Numbered from the stretch's first letter, positions 52,994 to 62,718 are shown. The stretch: DNA of 64,000 nucleotides from Ruegeria sp. THAF57 (GCF_903914075.1 NZ_CAIWNQ010000001.1:248001-312000), one strand, 5' to 3'. Notes: a model not told the origin generated them from the sequence alone. A program made the numbers and translations.

Positions 52994-54676
52994 ATGATTA
53001 TGAGCGCTATTGTAAGCGGAATTGGAAAATTTGGAAAAAAGAGTGCACGGCTCCGCGGCTTCGCTGAACGCGAAGACGGGACGTTCACGATTTTTGTACT
53101 TCTGGGTTTCTTGATAATCTTCGCCACCACAGGGATGGGTGTCGATTTGATGAACTATGAGCGTGACCGCGCGAATTTGCAGTCAACGCTGGATCGCGCC
53201 GTGCTGGCTGCGGCCGACCTTGACCAGAAGCTGCCTCCTAAAGAGGTCGTCGCGGCCTATTTGGAAAAGGCTGGATTGGAAGGCAAACTTGTCGGCGAAC
53301 CCGTCGTGATTGAAGGGTTGGGATCAAGAACCGTTTCGGCCACCGCCGAAACCGTCGTCAAAACGCATTTCATGAGCTTTTCGGGGGTCAACTCACTGAC
53401 CGCACGCGCCGCGAGCACGGCGGAAGAATCGGTGGGTGCCGTCGAAATCTCGCTGGTTCTCGACATGTCGGGTTCGATGGACAACCCGTCCGCCGAAGCT
53501 GGCAAAACCAAGATCGAAGTTCTGCGGGATGCCGCGAAAGAATTCGTTACGCTGATGCTGTCGAAGCAGGACGCGACAGAAGTTTCCATGTCAATTGTTC
53601 CTTACGCGACTCAGGTAAATGCGGGCGAGGATATTCTAAGCAAGTTCAGCAATGTCACCTCTGAGCACAGCTACTCGCACTGCGTGAACTTTTCGTCGAC
53701 CCAATTTGACGACCCGTCAATGGATCCGACTTCGGCTTTCCAGCGCACCGCGCATTTTGACCCGTTCCGCTACACCAATGGTGCAGAGCAATTCCCAAGA
53801 TATCCGGTATGCCCAACCCGCGTCGGCAGTGAAATTACGGCCGTCACAGACGATATCGGTGTTTTGCACGACCGCATTGATGCTCTGACCGCGAAAGGCA
53901 ACACGTCGATCGACGTTGGAATGAAGTGGGGATCCGCCATGTTGGACCCTAAATTCAAGGGCATTATCAAAAGCTTGTCGACCGAAGGTGCGGTTCCTGT
54001 GAAATTCGACGACCGTCCGCTGCGCTATGAGGATGATGTTCTGAAAGTTATCATCGTCATGACCGATGGTAAGAACACCACGCAGTATATGCTGAAATCA
54101 AATTACCGCAGCGGCAATTCGAATGTCTGGTTCAACCCTGAGTACGACCGGGGCGATGGTAAGTTCGGTGAATACAGTGTTCGCTATTCGACCAATCCGG
54201 AGCGCTGGGTTTGGATGCAGCACACAGAAAAGGCAGGCAATTATGTCACGGCGACGCATCCGTTTGGCAATCCGCCCGACGAAAACGCCTCCAACGAAGA
54301 AGTTGGTACATCTGTGCGCCTGACCTATCCTGAACTCTTTAACCTTGCTTCGACCTGGTGGAATGCCAAGAACAACTATTACTGGCAGAATAACCACGAG
54401 AATAACTGGCACTATAACATTCGCTCATCGGTGGGTGCGACAACCAAGAACACGCGCACCAGCAACATCTGCGGCGCTGCCAAAGACAAGGGTGTGATCG
54501 TTTACGGTATCGCGTTCGAAGCACCGGACGAAGGTTTGACGACCATCAAAAGCTGCGCGAGTTCGGACAGCCACGTCTACAAGGTCGACGAATTCGATGA
54601 TCCAGAGGGAATTTCGCTGGAAGACGCCTTTGTCTCTATCGCCTCGTCGATCAAGAAACTGAGGCTGACACAATGA
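52994..54676 (+). CDS. TadG-like pilus assembly protein with von Willebrand A domain
   Basis: 560 aa. A TadE/G-type N-terminus with one membrane helix (FTIFVLLGFLIIFATTGMGV) follows a short basic stretch. The von Willebrand A domain (~150-545) has the metal site LVLDMSGSMDN near 155 and VIIVMTDGKNTT near 352, with a long insertion rich in Tyr, Asn and Trp (WWNAKNNYYWQNNHENN). Such proteins belong to Flp/Tad pilus loci and sit in the inner membrane facing outwards. The next gene starts 4 bases before its stop. Confidence 0.9.
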   Translation: MIMSAIVSGIGKFGKKSARLRGFAEREDGTFTIFVLLGFLIIFATTGMGVDLMNYERDRANLQSTLDRAVLAAADLDQKLPPKEVVAAYLEKAGLEGKLVGEPVVIEGLGSRTVSATAETVVKTHFMSFSGVNSLTARAASTAEESVGAVEISLVLDMSGSMDNPSAEAGKTKIEVLRDAAKEFVTLMLSKQDATEVSMSIVPYATQVNAGEDILSKFSNVTSEHSYSHCVNFSSTQFDDPSMDPTSAFQRTAHFDPFRYTNGAEQFPRYPVCPTRVGSEITAVTDDIGVLHDRIDALTAKGNTSIDVGMKWGSAMLDPKFKGIIKSLSTEGAVPVKFDDRPLRYEDDVLKVIIVMTDGKNTTQYMLKSNYRSGNSNVWFNPEYDRGDGKFGEYSVRYSTNPERWVWMQHTEKAGNYVTATHPFGNPPDENASNEEVGTSVRLTYPELFNLASTWWNAKNNYYWQNNHENNWHYNIRSSVGATTKNTRTSNICGAAKDKGVIVYGIAFEAPDEGLTTIKSCASSDSHVYKVDEFDDPEGISLEDAFVSIASSIKKLRLTQ

Positions 54677-55203
54677 GCATGAAAGCCCTGGCGAAACTCC
54701 TGAAATTCCGAAGATCAGAGTCCGGCTCTGTGACGGTAGAGTTCGTGCTGATTTTTCCCGCGTTCCTGTTTTTCATCCTGAGCGCGGTGGAGTATTCGCT
54801 TGTCACCCTGCAACAGGCGATGCTGGAACGCGCGGTCGATCAGTCCGTTCGGGACATTCGCCTGGGCACGGGGTCAAACTTGACCCACGATCAGATCAAA
54901 GACTCGATCTGTAACAAATCGATCATGGTCAGAGAGTGCGGGAAAAACCTACGACTCGAGATGATCATCCAAAACGCGTTTGTTGGTGTTGACCTGCCCC
55001 CTGCCCCGGACTGCACTGACAATTCTGAAGAAGTGAAGCCGGTTCGCCAATTCAAACAAGGCCAGTCAAACGAACTGATGATCCTGCGCGCATGCGCAAA
55101 GATTGATCCAGTGTTCCCGACCTCTGCGATGGGTCGTGCGCTTTCGGACGAAACTGGCCAGATCGCGCTGACCGCGACCACAGCATTTGTTCAGGAGCCT
55201 TGA
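54673..55203 (+). CDS. TadE-like pseudopilin
   Basis: 176 aa. Short basic N-tail, then SGSVTVEFVLIFPAFLFFIL, the TadE prepilin-like helix with the Glu at the fifth position typical of type IV-like processing. The extracytoplasmic part has several Cys (DSICNKSIMVRECGKN, PPAPDCTDNS, RACAKIDP). Its ATG overlaps the TadG-like stop (ATGA). Three consecutive genes form one unit. Confidence 0.88.
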   Translation: MSMKALAKLLKFRRSESGSVTVEFVLIFPAFLFFILSAVEYSLVTLQQAMLERAVDQSVRDIRLGTGSNLTHDQIKDSICNKSIMVRECGKNLRLEMIIQNAFVGVDLPPAPDCTDNSEEVKPVRQFKQGQSNELMILRACAKIDPVFPTSAMGRALSDETGQIALTATTAFVQEP

Positions 55204-55210
55204 TAGACCC

Positions 55211-55771
55211 ATGTCCTTTCTGACCAAGTTCAAAAAGTTCTTTAGCCGCACCGCGCGTGACGAAAGCGGTCTGCTGACCGTCGAAGCTGTTTTGATATTC
55301 CCCATGCTGGTCTGGACTGTGACGGGGGCCTTTACTTTTTTCGACGGGTTCCGTCAAAGCGCGGCCAATCTGAAGGCGGCCTATACGATCGGCGACCTCA
55401 TCTCACGGGAAACTCAAACAATTACAGACACCTATGTGGATTCTCTGTATGAGTTGATGCTGCGCATGGTCAACAATGGCTCGGAAATGAAGTTGCGAGT
55501 CACGCTCATTGTTTTTGATGAAGTGGATGATCGTCACTACGTCCGGTGGTCAACCGAACGTGGTTATAATCAAATCTGGACCGACGGGAACATCAAGAAC
55601 ATGCGGGAAAGCCTGCCCCCGATGCCCAATCAGGACACGTTGATTATCGTCGAAACTGCCAACAACTATGTACCTGTTTTTGGGTCCGGTTGGGTTTCTG
55701 ACGACTATACGTTCCGCAACTTTGTGTTCACCCGCCCCCGTTTCACCAACGAAATCGCGGCTGACGTCTGA
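55211..55771 (+). CDS. TadE/TadF-like pseudopilin
   Basis: 186 aa. Same layout: basic tail, DESGLLTVEAVLIFPMLVW helix, then a ~140-residue extracytoplasmic part without Cys (VTLIVFDEVDDRHYVRWSTE, TLIIVETANNYVPVFG). With its neighbours it makes a TadG-TadE-TadF set; no tadA/B/C, cpaB or flp gene is in the window, so the rest of the Tad machinery must be encoded elsewhere. Start ATG 55211, 7 bp after the previous stop. Confidence 0.87.
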   Translation: MSFLTKFKKFFSRTARDESGLLTVEAVLIFPMLVWTVTGAFTFFDGFRQSAANLKAAYTIGDLISRETQTITDTYVDSLYELMLRMVNNGSEMKLRVTLIVFDEVDDRHYVRWSTERGYNQIWTDGNIKNMRESLPPMPNQDTLIIVETANNYVPVFGSGWVSDDYTFRNFVFTRPRFTNEIAADV

Positions 55772-55772
55772 T

Positions 55773-56243
55773 TTATGCTCTGTCTGCGATCATCGCAGCC
55801 AGCATCTCGGACATGAATTTGGTTTCTGCAGCGGCAGTCATTCCTCCGATACCGACGCGACGCCCAAGTCGCCACCACAGACCCGGTGCCCAAACGTTCT
55901 TTTCCTTGGAATTTGTCCGCACAAGAAAACCGTTTGATGGTTTGAACGCAAAGACCCCTCGGTCAACTGCCTCGACGTCCTGAACGCGCGCAATGATGCG
56001 CCCTTTTCCAGTGCGCAGTTCAGTCTGTGTCAGCTCAATCCAGTCTTCAGTCGCATTCCACATGCGATACGCCAGCCAAAACGAAGCAGCGCCCACAGCG
56101 ATCAGGAACACCTGCCAATGGGGTTCGGGCGGCGCGGCCAAGGCCACGTACAGAACCATGGCACCGACCACGGCCAACATACCAACCCCAAGCCACCGCC
56201 TGGGCGTCGACGCTTTTACTGTGGCCAGAACTTCCTGCTGCAT
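55773..56243 (-). CDS. Two-helix membrane protein of unknown function
   Basis: 156 aa. Two adjacent transmembrane helices (WLGVGMLAVVGAMVLYVALA and WQVFLIAVGAASFWLAYRM), then a cytoplasmic domain resembling a PH-like beta-fold (WIELTQTELRTGKGRIIARV, VDRGVFAFKPSNGFLVR). No named family recognised. Among several Met codons, 56243 is preferred because AGGGG lies 7 bp upstream. Convergent with the TadF-like gene, only 1 bp apart. Confidence 0.75.
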   Translation of the reverse strand: MQQEVLATVKASTPRRWLGVGMLAVVGAMVLYVALAAPPEPHWQVFLIAVGAASFWLAYRMWNATEDWIELTQTELRTGKGRIIARVQDVEAVDRGVFAFKPSNGFLVRTNSKEKNVWAPGLWWRLGRRVGIGGMTAAAETKFMSEMLAAMIADRA

Positions 56244-56401
56244 GTCCATCCCCTGCATGATTTCGACCGGGTTTAGCGGCTTTCCACGGTGAAAGACAGA
56301 GGCGGTTTGACTACTAATTTTTGCACACAGCACGTGCCCAATCGCAAATTGACGCACATTGCGCACAGACTACATGATCGACCAAGTAACAGGAGGCCGC
56401 G

Positions 56402-57313
56402 ATGTCGCTACGACCCACTTTGGAAATCAGGAAATCCGTCCCGACGATGGAGGGCGCAGGCGTAAAGTTGCATCGTGCCTTTGGATTTCAGGACCCATCC
56501 GAACTTGACCCGTTTCTTCTGTTTGACGATTTTCGCAACGAACACCCGCAGGATTATCAGGCTGGCTTCCCGTGGCACCCGCATCGCGGGATCGAAACGA
56601 TCACATATGTCTTGTCGGGAACGGTCGAGCATTCGGACTCACTTGGAAATACCGGAACGCTGGGCGCAGGCGACGTGCAATGGATGACCGCAGGTTCGGG
56701 TATCCTTCACCAAGAGATGCCAAAAGGGAACGCTGTGGGTCAGATGCACGGGTTTCAACTTTGGGGAAACTTGCCATCCGGCCAGAAAATGACGGCTCCG
56801 CGGTATCAGGATGTAGAAAGCAAGGACATCCCAGAGATCACGGATGACGACGGCACGAAGGTCCGCGTCATCGTTGGCGAATTCTGGGGAAAGACGGGTC
56901 CCGTAGACGGTATCGCCGCCGATCCGCAATATCTTGATATTCAGATCCCAGCCGGTGTGAAGAAAACGTTTCGCATCGACACCTACCGCAGGGCGTTTGC
57001 CTACGTTTTTCAGGGGCAAGCGGCATTTGCGGATGCGTCTCAACCCACCGGGGTTCTGCTTGAAAAGGAAATCGCGGGGCAAGAGGTCAACATCCGCGAT
57101 ATGTCAGGCGACCGAACTTTGGTTCGTTTCGGAACCGGAGACGAGATCACGGTTCAGGCAGGCCCCGAGGGTGTGCGATTTCTGCTGATTTCCGGCGCAC
57201 CGATAGACGAACCAGTCGCATGGCACGGCCCGATTGTCATGAACACACGGTCCGAGCTTGAGCAGGCTTTCCGGGAATTGCGCAACGGCACCTTCATCCG
57301 GCCCGCGCATTGA
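56402..57313 (+). CDS. Pirin family cupin protein
   Basis: 303 aa. Two cupin domains; the metal site in the first is formed by WHPHRG (H59, H61) and ILHQE (H103, E105), the iron ligands of pirins. The block VQWMTAGSGILHQEMP is diagnostic. Bacterial pirins include quercetin 2,3-dioxygenases and regulators of pyruvate dehydrogenase; role here unknown. GGAGG lies upstream of ATG 56402. Converges with the TetR gene, adjacent stop to stop. Confidence 0.95.
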   Translation: MSLRPTLEIRKSVPTMEGAGVKLHRAFGFQDPSELDPFLLFDDFRNEHPQDYQAGFPWHPHRGIETITYVLSGTVEHSDSLGNTGTLGAGDVQWMTAGSGILHQEMPKGNAVGQMHGFQLWGNLPSGQKMTAPRYQDVESKDIPEITDDDGTKVRVIVGEFWGKTGPVDGIAADPQYLDIQIPAGVKKTFRIDTYRRAFAYVFQGQAAFADASQPTGVLLEKEIAGQEVNIRDMSGDRTLVRFGTGDEITVQAGPEGVRFLLISGAPIDEPVAWHGPIVMNTRSELEQAFRELRNGTFIRPAH

Positions 57314-57901
57314 TCAGGCGGTCACAGATCGCCGGACCATGTCCCAATAGACTTGCTCGACCTCATCCAGCGAAAGGCGTCCGCCTGCGCGATACCACGT
57401 CATCACGCCGTTCAGCATGGCAATGACGGCCAGGGTCGCCATCTTGGTGTCTGCGACCAAAAAGGCCCCCACCTCTTGTCCATCCTTTAGGATTTGTTCG
57501 AGTGAGTCTTCGTAAGCCCGGCGTAACGCCTCGATTTCACCGAAATTTTCGGGGGTCAGGTTGCGCAGCTCCATATAGGCAATGAACACCTCATCCGGAC
57601 GCTCAAGATGGAACCGGATATGGAAACCGACAAACTGGTGCAGCGCCTCAAGGGCGGTCGCTGGCCTTTCAAGCTTTGCGTAGGTCGACAGAAGATCCTG
57701 CATGTGATCGTTCATCAAGCGATACAGAAGGCTCTGCTTGTCCGGCGTGTAATTATAAAGCGCGCCGGCCTGCACTCCGACCTCTGCTGCGATCTGGCGC
57801 ATGGAAACTGCGGCATAGCCCTGCTGCGCGAACAGGCGCAAAGCCGCCTTTCGGATGCGGGGGCCGGTAATATCGGAATGGGAACCTTGTGTGCGTGCCA
57901 T
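57314..57901 (-). CDS. TetR-family transcriptional regulator
   Basis: 195 aa. N-terminal HTH (RIRKAALRLFAQQGYAAVSM, RQIAAEVGVQAGALYNYTPD) and an all-helical C-terminal ligand domain. The C-terminal half resembles regulators of fatty-acid or branched-chain acyl-CoA catabolism, but no such genes are next to it here. It is divergent from the small lipoprotein gene and convergent with pirin. Confidence 0.9.
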   Translation of the reverse strand: MARTQGSHSDITGPRIRKAALRLFAQQGYAAVSMRQIAAEVGVQAGALYNYTPDKQSLLYRLMNDHMQDLLSTYAKLERPATALEALHQFVGFHIRFHLERPDEVFIAYMELRNLTPENFGEIEALRRAYEDSLEQILKDGQEVGAFLVADTKMATLAVIAMLNGVMTWYRAGGRLSLDEVEQVYWDMVRRSVTA

Positions 57902-57998
57902 GCCCCAACCGTATATGAACGGATGTTCAGATAGAACCCCGCTTGAATGCCCACGGTAAAAAGTGCATCACGGGGGCAATGGTATTCGAAAGAGCAGT

Positions 57999-58247
57999 AT
58001 GAAACCCCTGCCCCTGCTGATCCTGACACTTTGCTGCGCGGCGTGTGCAGACTTTCCTGAATTGGAAGGAAGCGAACCAGCCAGCCTGAAATCAGCGCGC
58101 TATCCAAAACTGATCCCCCTACAGGACAACCTTGGCCCTCCGATTGACCCGATCAGCGAAGCATCTGAGGTGGAGGAAGAGCTTGAGACACGGCGCGAAG
58201 AACTGCAGAAAAAGGCGGACCAGCTACAAAGCGAACAAATCAACTGA
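57999..58247 (+). CDS. Small putative lipoprotein
   Basis: 82 aa. Signal PLPLLILTLCCAACADFPEL with a CAAC lipobox (Cys14), then a Pro-rich stretch and a C-terminal coiled coil (SEVEEELETRREELQKKADQ). Probably anchored in the outer membrane. Family name unknown; similar short lipoproteins are found before hom in the group. Start ATG 57999. Confidence 0.75.
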   Translation: MKPLPLLILTLCCAACADFPELEGSEPASLKSARYPKLIPLQDNLGPPIDPISEASEVEEELETRREELQKKADQLQSEQIN

Positions 58248-58361
58248 CCAAGTGATTGCTGCGGCTCACCACGCATTGCACCCCTTCGCCGAACCCGCTA
58301 AGGCAGCGTTGAACGGGGCAACCCGGCATTCAAGAATTACGAGCGGAAAGGAACCCACGGG

Positions 58362-59648
58362 ATGACACAGGCGCTGCGGCTGGGAATTGCGGGCTTGGGA
58401 ACTGTCGGCGTGGGCGTCGTCAAAATCGTGCGCCGTCATGCGGACCTGTTGCAGGCGCGGACAGGCCGTGCGGTGGAAATCGTGGCTGTCTCCGCGCGGG
58501 ATGCAAGCAAGGATCGTGGTGTCAACCTGTCGGACTACGCTTGGGAAACCGACCCGGTCGCTTTGGCCAAGCGCGATGATATCGACGTGTTTGTCGAGTT
58601 GATGGGCGGTGAGAACGGCCCCGCCAAAGCCTCGGTCGAGGCGGCGCTAGCAAGTGGCAAGGACGTCGTCACCGCAAACAAGGCTCTGCTGGCAATCCAT
58701 GGTCAGGAATTGGCGGAAAAGGCAGAGGCAGCTGGCCGCGTCATTCGTTTCGAAGCCGCCGTCGCAGGCGGTATTCCCGTCATCAAGTCCCTGACCGAAG
58801 GGCTTGCAGGCAACGAGATTACCCGCGTGATGGGGGTGATGAACGGCACCTGTAACTATATCCTGACACGAATGCAGTCGCAGGAACTTGGCTACAACGC
58901 TCTGTTCGAGGAATGCGCGCAGTTGGGGTATCTTGAGGCCGACCCAAATCTGGACGTCGGCGGAATCGACGCCGCACACAAGCTGGCCCTGCTGTCCTCG
59001 ATCGCTTTTGGCACCAAGCCGAATTTCGACGGGATCGAGATCGAAGGCATCCAGCAAATTAGCCTCGACGACATTCATCAGGCGGATGATATGGGATACC
59101 GGATCAAACTGCTGGGCGTCGCGCAACGAACCGCGCGCGGGCTGGAACAGCGGATGCAGCCCTGTCTGGTACCCAGCGGTTCACCTTTGGGACAGCTCGA
59201 AGGCGGAACGAACATGGTCGTGATCGAAGGCGATGCAGTGGAACAGGTTGTTCTGCGCGGCCCCGGCGCAGGCGAAGGGCCCACGGCCAGCGCTGTGATG
59301 GGTGACGTCTGCGATCTGGCACGCGGACTGCAAATTCCGACGTTTGGGCGCCCGGCTACATCCCTTCAGGATGCAGCCCCGGCGATCACGGGCCTACCTG
59401 CCCCCTATTATTTGCGTCTTGGGTTGTTCGACAAACCCGGCGCGCTGGCTAAAGTTGCCGCTATTCTGGGCGATGCAGGTGTGTCGATCGATCGGATGCG
59501 CCAATACGGGCATTCCGAAAGCACCGCGCCGGTTTTGATCGTTACGCACAAGACAACGCGTGCCACGCTCGACGTTGCGCTGGATGGCTTCCGCGAGACA
59601 GACGTTGTTGCCGGAGAGCCTGTCGCCCTGCGGATCGAAGAGGTTTGA
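58362..59648 (+). CDS. hom: Homoserine dehydrogenase
   Basis: 428 aa. NAD(P)-binding GIAGLGTVGVGVVKI (~8-22), VTANKALLAIHG, EAAVAGGIPVIKSL, GVMNGTCNYILTRM and the catalytic GYLEADPNLDVGGIDAAHK region, followed by a C-terminal ACT domain (~350-428) that senses threonine. Makes homoserine from aspartate semialdehyde. GGAAAGG lies upstream of ATG 58362. Followed by glpX after 70 bp. Confidence 0.97.
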   Translation: MTQALRLGIAGLGTVGVGVVKIVRRHADLLQARTGRAVEIVAVSARDASKDRGVNLSDYAWETDPVALAKRDDIDVFVELMGGENGPAKASVEAALASGKDVVTANKALLAIHGQELAEKAEAAGRVIRFEAAVAGGIPVIKSLTEGLAGNEITRVMGVMNGTCNYILTRMQSQELGYNALFEECAQLGYLEADPNLDVGGIDAAHKLALLSSIAFGTKPNFDGIEIEGIQQISLDDIHQADDMGYRIKLLGVAQRTARGLEQRMQPCLVPSGSPLGQLEGGTNMVVIEGDAVEQVVLRGPGAGEGPTASAVMGDVCDLARGLQIPTFGRPATSLQDAAPAITGLPAPYYLRLGLFDKPGALAKVAAILGDAGVSIDRMRQYGHSESTAPVLIVTHKTTRATLDVALDGFRETDVVAGEPVALRIEEV

Positions 59649-59718
59649 CCCTTGCGGCCTGCCCAAAACGCAGGCTATGCCCAAGACAACGCCGATACTG
59701 AGTCAAGGATACTGAAAA

Positions 59719-60702
59719 ATGAGTGCTGCCAAGATTGATTTCAACGACCGCCTGCTGTCACTGGGCCTTGCACGGGTGGCAGAACAGGCCGCACTCGCGT
59801 CAGCATCTTTGGTGGGCCGTGGGGATGAAAAAGCTGCGGATCAGGCTGCTGTGAACGCCATGCGTGAACAGTTGAACCTGCTGGACATCGCAGGTGTCGT
59901 TGTCATTGGTGAGGGCGAGCGTGACGAAGCCCCGATGCTGTATATCGGCGAAGAGGTTGGCACCGGCAACGGCCCCGGCGTTGATATCGCGCTGGACCCG
60001 CTGGAAGGCACCACGCTGACCGCCAAGGACATGCCCAACGCGCTGACTGTGATCGCGATGGGTCCGCGCGGTTCGATGCTGCATGCGCCTGACGTCTACA
60101 TGGACAAGCTTGCCGTTGGCCCCGGCTTCCCCGAGGGTGTCGTCAGCCTAGACATGAGCCCGCGTGAACGGGTTGAAGCGTTGGCTAAGGCCAAGGGGTG
60201 TGAACCCGCCGACATCACTGTCTGCATTCTTGAGCGCCCCCGGCACGAGGCCATGATCGCCGAGGTGCGCGAGACCGGCGCGTCCATCCGTCTGATCACC
60301 GATGGTGACGTTGCGGGCGTGATGCACTGTGCCGAAAGCGAAGTGACCGGCATCGACATGTATATGGGCCAAGGCGGCGCGCCCGAAGGTGTGCTGGCTG
60401 CGGCTGCCTTGAAATGCATGGGTGGTCAGATTTTTGGCCGCCTGCTGTTCCGCAACGATGACGAGCGCGGACGTGCGGCCAAGGCGGGTATCACCGATCT
60501 GGACCGTGTCTATGCGCGGGATGAGATGGTGACCGCGGACGTGATCTTTGCCGCGACTGGCGTGACCGGAGGGTCGCTGTTGCCGCGCATCAAACGCGAG
60601 CCGGGCTGGGTTGAGACCACCACCCTGCTGATGCGGTCGAAAACCGGGTCGGTCCGGCGCATGTCCTACCGCACACCGATGTGGTCGCACGACAACGCAT
60701 AA
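59719..60702 (+). CDS. glpX: Class II fructose-1,6-bisphosphatase
   Basis: 327 aa. GlpX type: GEGERDEAPMLYIGEEVG, DIALDPLEGTTLTAKDMPNA and LITDGDVAGVM with metal-binding acids, plus MGQGGAPEGVLAAAALKCMG. Gluconeogenic hydrolysis of fructose-1,6-bisphosphate. AAGGA precedes ATG 59719. A GC-rich hairpin (60734-60761) follows the stop. Confidence 0.96.
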   Translation: MSAAKIDFNDRLLSLGLARVAEQAALASASLVGRGDEKAADQAAVNAMREQLNLLDIAGVVVIGEGERDEAPMLYIGEEVGTGNGPGVDIALDPLEGTTLTAKDMPNALTVIAMGPRGSMLHAPDVYMDKLAVGPGFPEGVVSLDMSPRERVEALAKAKGCEPADITVCILERPRHEAMIAEVRETGASIRLITDGDVAGVMHCAESEVTGIDMYMGQGGAPEGVLAAAALKCMGGQIFGRLLFRNDDERGRAAKAGITDLDRVYARDEMVTADVIFAATGVTGGSLLPRIKREPGWVETTTLLMRSKTGSVRRMSYRTPMWSHDNA

Positions 60703-60733
60703 CCGCGTGCGCAAGTCCATCCATACAATAACA

Positions 60734-60761
60734 AAGGCCGGGTCCGCGAGGGCCCGGCCTT
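60734..60761 (+). terminator. GC-rich hairpin after glpX
   Basis: AAGGCCGGG...CCCGGCCTT (60734-60761). Only a short T run follows, so termination is probably partial; recJ starts 20 bp later. Confidence 0.5.
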
Positions 60762-60780
60762 GGCATATCAGGGGCAGGTC

Positions 60781-62523
60781 ATGAGCTTTCTAGGGGTTGA
60801 ACAGTCTTTGTCCGGGCGGCGCTGGGTCGGCCCTTCGGCGGATGTAGAACGCGCGACCGAGATGCTGGTGCAACAAGCAGGCCTGCCACGTGCGGTCTGT
60901 CAGGTTTTGGCCCGGCGCGGCGTTCCTGCGATGGAAGCCCCCGGGTTTCTGGACCCCAAGCTGAAGGAATTGCTGCCCGATCCCCGCGCGATGAAAGACA
61001 TGGAAACCGCCGCGACCCGGTTTCTGGCCGCGGTACGCGCCAAACAGCGGATTGCCGTCTTTGCCGATTATGACGTGGATGGGGGCAGCTCGGCCGCTTT
61101 GTTGCTGGTCTGGCTGCGTCAGATGGGGCTTCAGGCAACGCTCTATGTCCCCGACCGGATTGATGAAGGCTATGGCCCCAACGTACCCGCCATGCAGGAC
61201 CTGGCCGCCAATCACGACCTGATCATCTGCGTTGATTGCGGCACCCTCAGCCATGAACCGATTGCGGCGGCCAAGGGTGCGGATGTGATCGTTCTGGATC
61301 ACCATTTGGGGGGCGAGACCCTGCCTGATTGCGTCGCTGTCGTGAACCCGAACCGGCAGGACGAAAGCGGCGATCTTGGCTATCTCTGTGCGGCGGGCGT
61401 AGTGTTCCTGATGCTGGTCGAGGCCGGCAGGCAACTGCGCGAGGCCGGAGTCAAGGGGCCAGACCTGATCTCACTGTTGGATCTGGTGGCGCTGGCGACG
61501 GTTGCTGATGTGGCTCCTCTGATCGGGGCGAACCGGGCACTGGTACGGCAGGGGTTGAAGGTGATGGCACAGCGGCAGCGGCCCGGTCTGGTGGCCTTGT
61601 CGGATGTGGCACGGATGGATTCGGCCCCCAACAGCTATCACTTGGGGTTCCTGCTTGGCCCGCGCGTAAACGCGGGCGGGCGGATTGGTCAGGCCGATCT
61701 GGGGGCGCGGCTACTTAGCACCGAGTCGCAGCCCGAAGCCGAAGCGCTGTCCCAGCGACTTGATGAACTGAACACCGAGCGCCGCGACATCGAAAACGCC
61801 GTGCGCGCAGCCGCCATGGAACAAGCTGAAGAACGCGGCTTAGATGCACCTTTGGTCTGGGCAGCGGGTGAGGGCTGGCATCCGGGCGTCGTCGGCATCG
61901 TCGCCTCTCGCCTGAAAGAGGCCGCGAACCGCCCTGCCATCGTGATCGGCTTTGACGGGGATGAAGGCAAAGGCTCGGGCCGTTCCGTCTCGGGCATTGA
62001 TCTTGGTGCGTCGATTCAGCGACTGGCTGCCGAGGGGCTGCTGGTCAAAGGCGGCGGGCACAAGATGGCCGCCGGTCTGACCGTGATGCGCGATCAGTTG
62101 GAACCGGCCATGGCGCGGCTGTCTGAACTTCTCGCCAAACAAGGCGCAGGCGACAGCGGCCCGGCGGACCTGAAACTGGACGGCACATTGATGCCGGGCG
62201 CGGCCACGGTGGACCTGATCGAACAGATCGAAAAGGCAGGCCCATTTGGGGCAAGTGCCCCTGCCCCACGGTATGCCCTGCCTGATCTTCAAATACGCTT
62301 TGCCAAACGAGTGGGCGAATCTCATCTGAAACTTTCACTGTCCGACGGCGTAGGCGCCGGGCTGGACGCCATTGCGTTCGGTGCGTTCGACGGGCCGATG
62401 GGCGAAAAGCTGTCCAACCATGGCGGCGCGCGGTTCCATTTCGCCGGCAGGCTTGAGGTCAACACATGGGGCGGACGGCAATCTGTGCAGCTTCGGCTGG
62501 AGGATGCAGCCGAGGCCAATTAG
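60781..62523 (+). CDS. recJ: Single-stranded-DNA-specific exonuclease RecJ
   Basis: 580 aa. DHH phosphoesterase: ADYDVDGGSSAALLLVWL, VDCGT and VLDHHLGGETLPDC carry the Mn/Mg ligands; the DHHA1 domain has KGGGHKMAAGLTVMR, and an OB-fold closes the C-terminus. Degrades ssDNA 5' to 3' in recombination and mismatch repair. ATG 60781 follows AGGGGCAGG; the frame starts slightly earlier, inside the glpX hairpin. Confidence 0.96.
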   Translation: MSFLGVEQSLSGRRWVGPSADVERATEMLVQQAGLPRAVCQVLARRGVPAMEAPGFLDPKLKELLPDPRAMKDMETAATRFLAAVRAKQRIAVFADYDVDGGSSAALLLVWLRQMGLQATLYVPDRIDEGYGPNVPAMQDLAANHDLIICVDCGTLSHEPIAAAKGADVIVLDHHLGGETLPDCVAVVNPNRQDESGDLGYLCAAGVVFLMLVEAGRQLREAGVKGPDLISLLDLVALATVADVAPLIGANRALVRQGLKVMAQRQRPGLVALSDVARMDSAPNSYHLGFLLGPRVNAGGRIGQADLGARLLSTESQPEAEALSQRLDELNTERRDIENAVRAAAMEQAEERGLDAPLVWAAGEGWHPGVVGIVASRLKEAANRPAIVIGFDGDEGKGSGRSVSGIDLGASIQRLAAEGLLVKGGGHKMAAGLTVMRDQLEPAMARLSELLAKQGAGDSGPADLKLDGTLMPGAATVDLIEQIEKAGPFGASAPAPRYALPDLQIRFAKRVGESHLKLSLSDGVGAGLDAIAFGAFDGPMGEKLSNHGGARFHFAGRLEVNTWGGRQSVQLRLEDAAEAN

Positions 62524-62573
62524 GCCAGCACCCGGCCCCGCCAAAAAACTTTCACATCCCTGCATTTTTCGGC

Positions 62574-62602
62574 TTGCGGGGGTGATAGGTAAACCGTAAA
62601 AG
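62574..62602 (+). promoter_or_regulatory. Candidate promoter of the tRNA-Glu array
   Basis: TTGCGG (62574-62579), 17-bp spacer, TAAAAG (62597-62602), about 20 bp before the first tRNA-Glu. Confidence 0.5.
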
Positions 62603-62621
62603 GCGCTCCACAAGCTAACGT

Positions 62622-62696
62622 GGCCCGTTCGTCTATCGGTTAGGACGCCAGGTTTTCAACCTGGAAAGAGGGGTTCGATTCCCCTACGGGCTACCA
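62622..62696 (+). tRNA. tRNA-Glu (TTC), copy 1
   Basis: 75 nt with encoded CCA. Acceptor GGCCCGT/ACGGGCT, anticodon stem CCAGG/CCTGG with loop TTTTCAA, T arm GGGGTTCGATTCCCC. Confidence 0.97.
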
Positions 62697-62718
62697 CTTG
62701 TGCTTGTATCGCCTAAAT

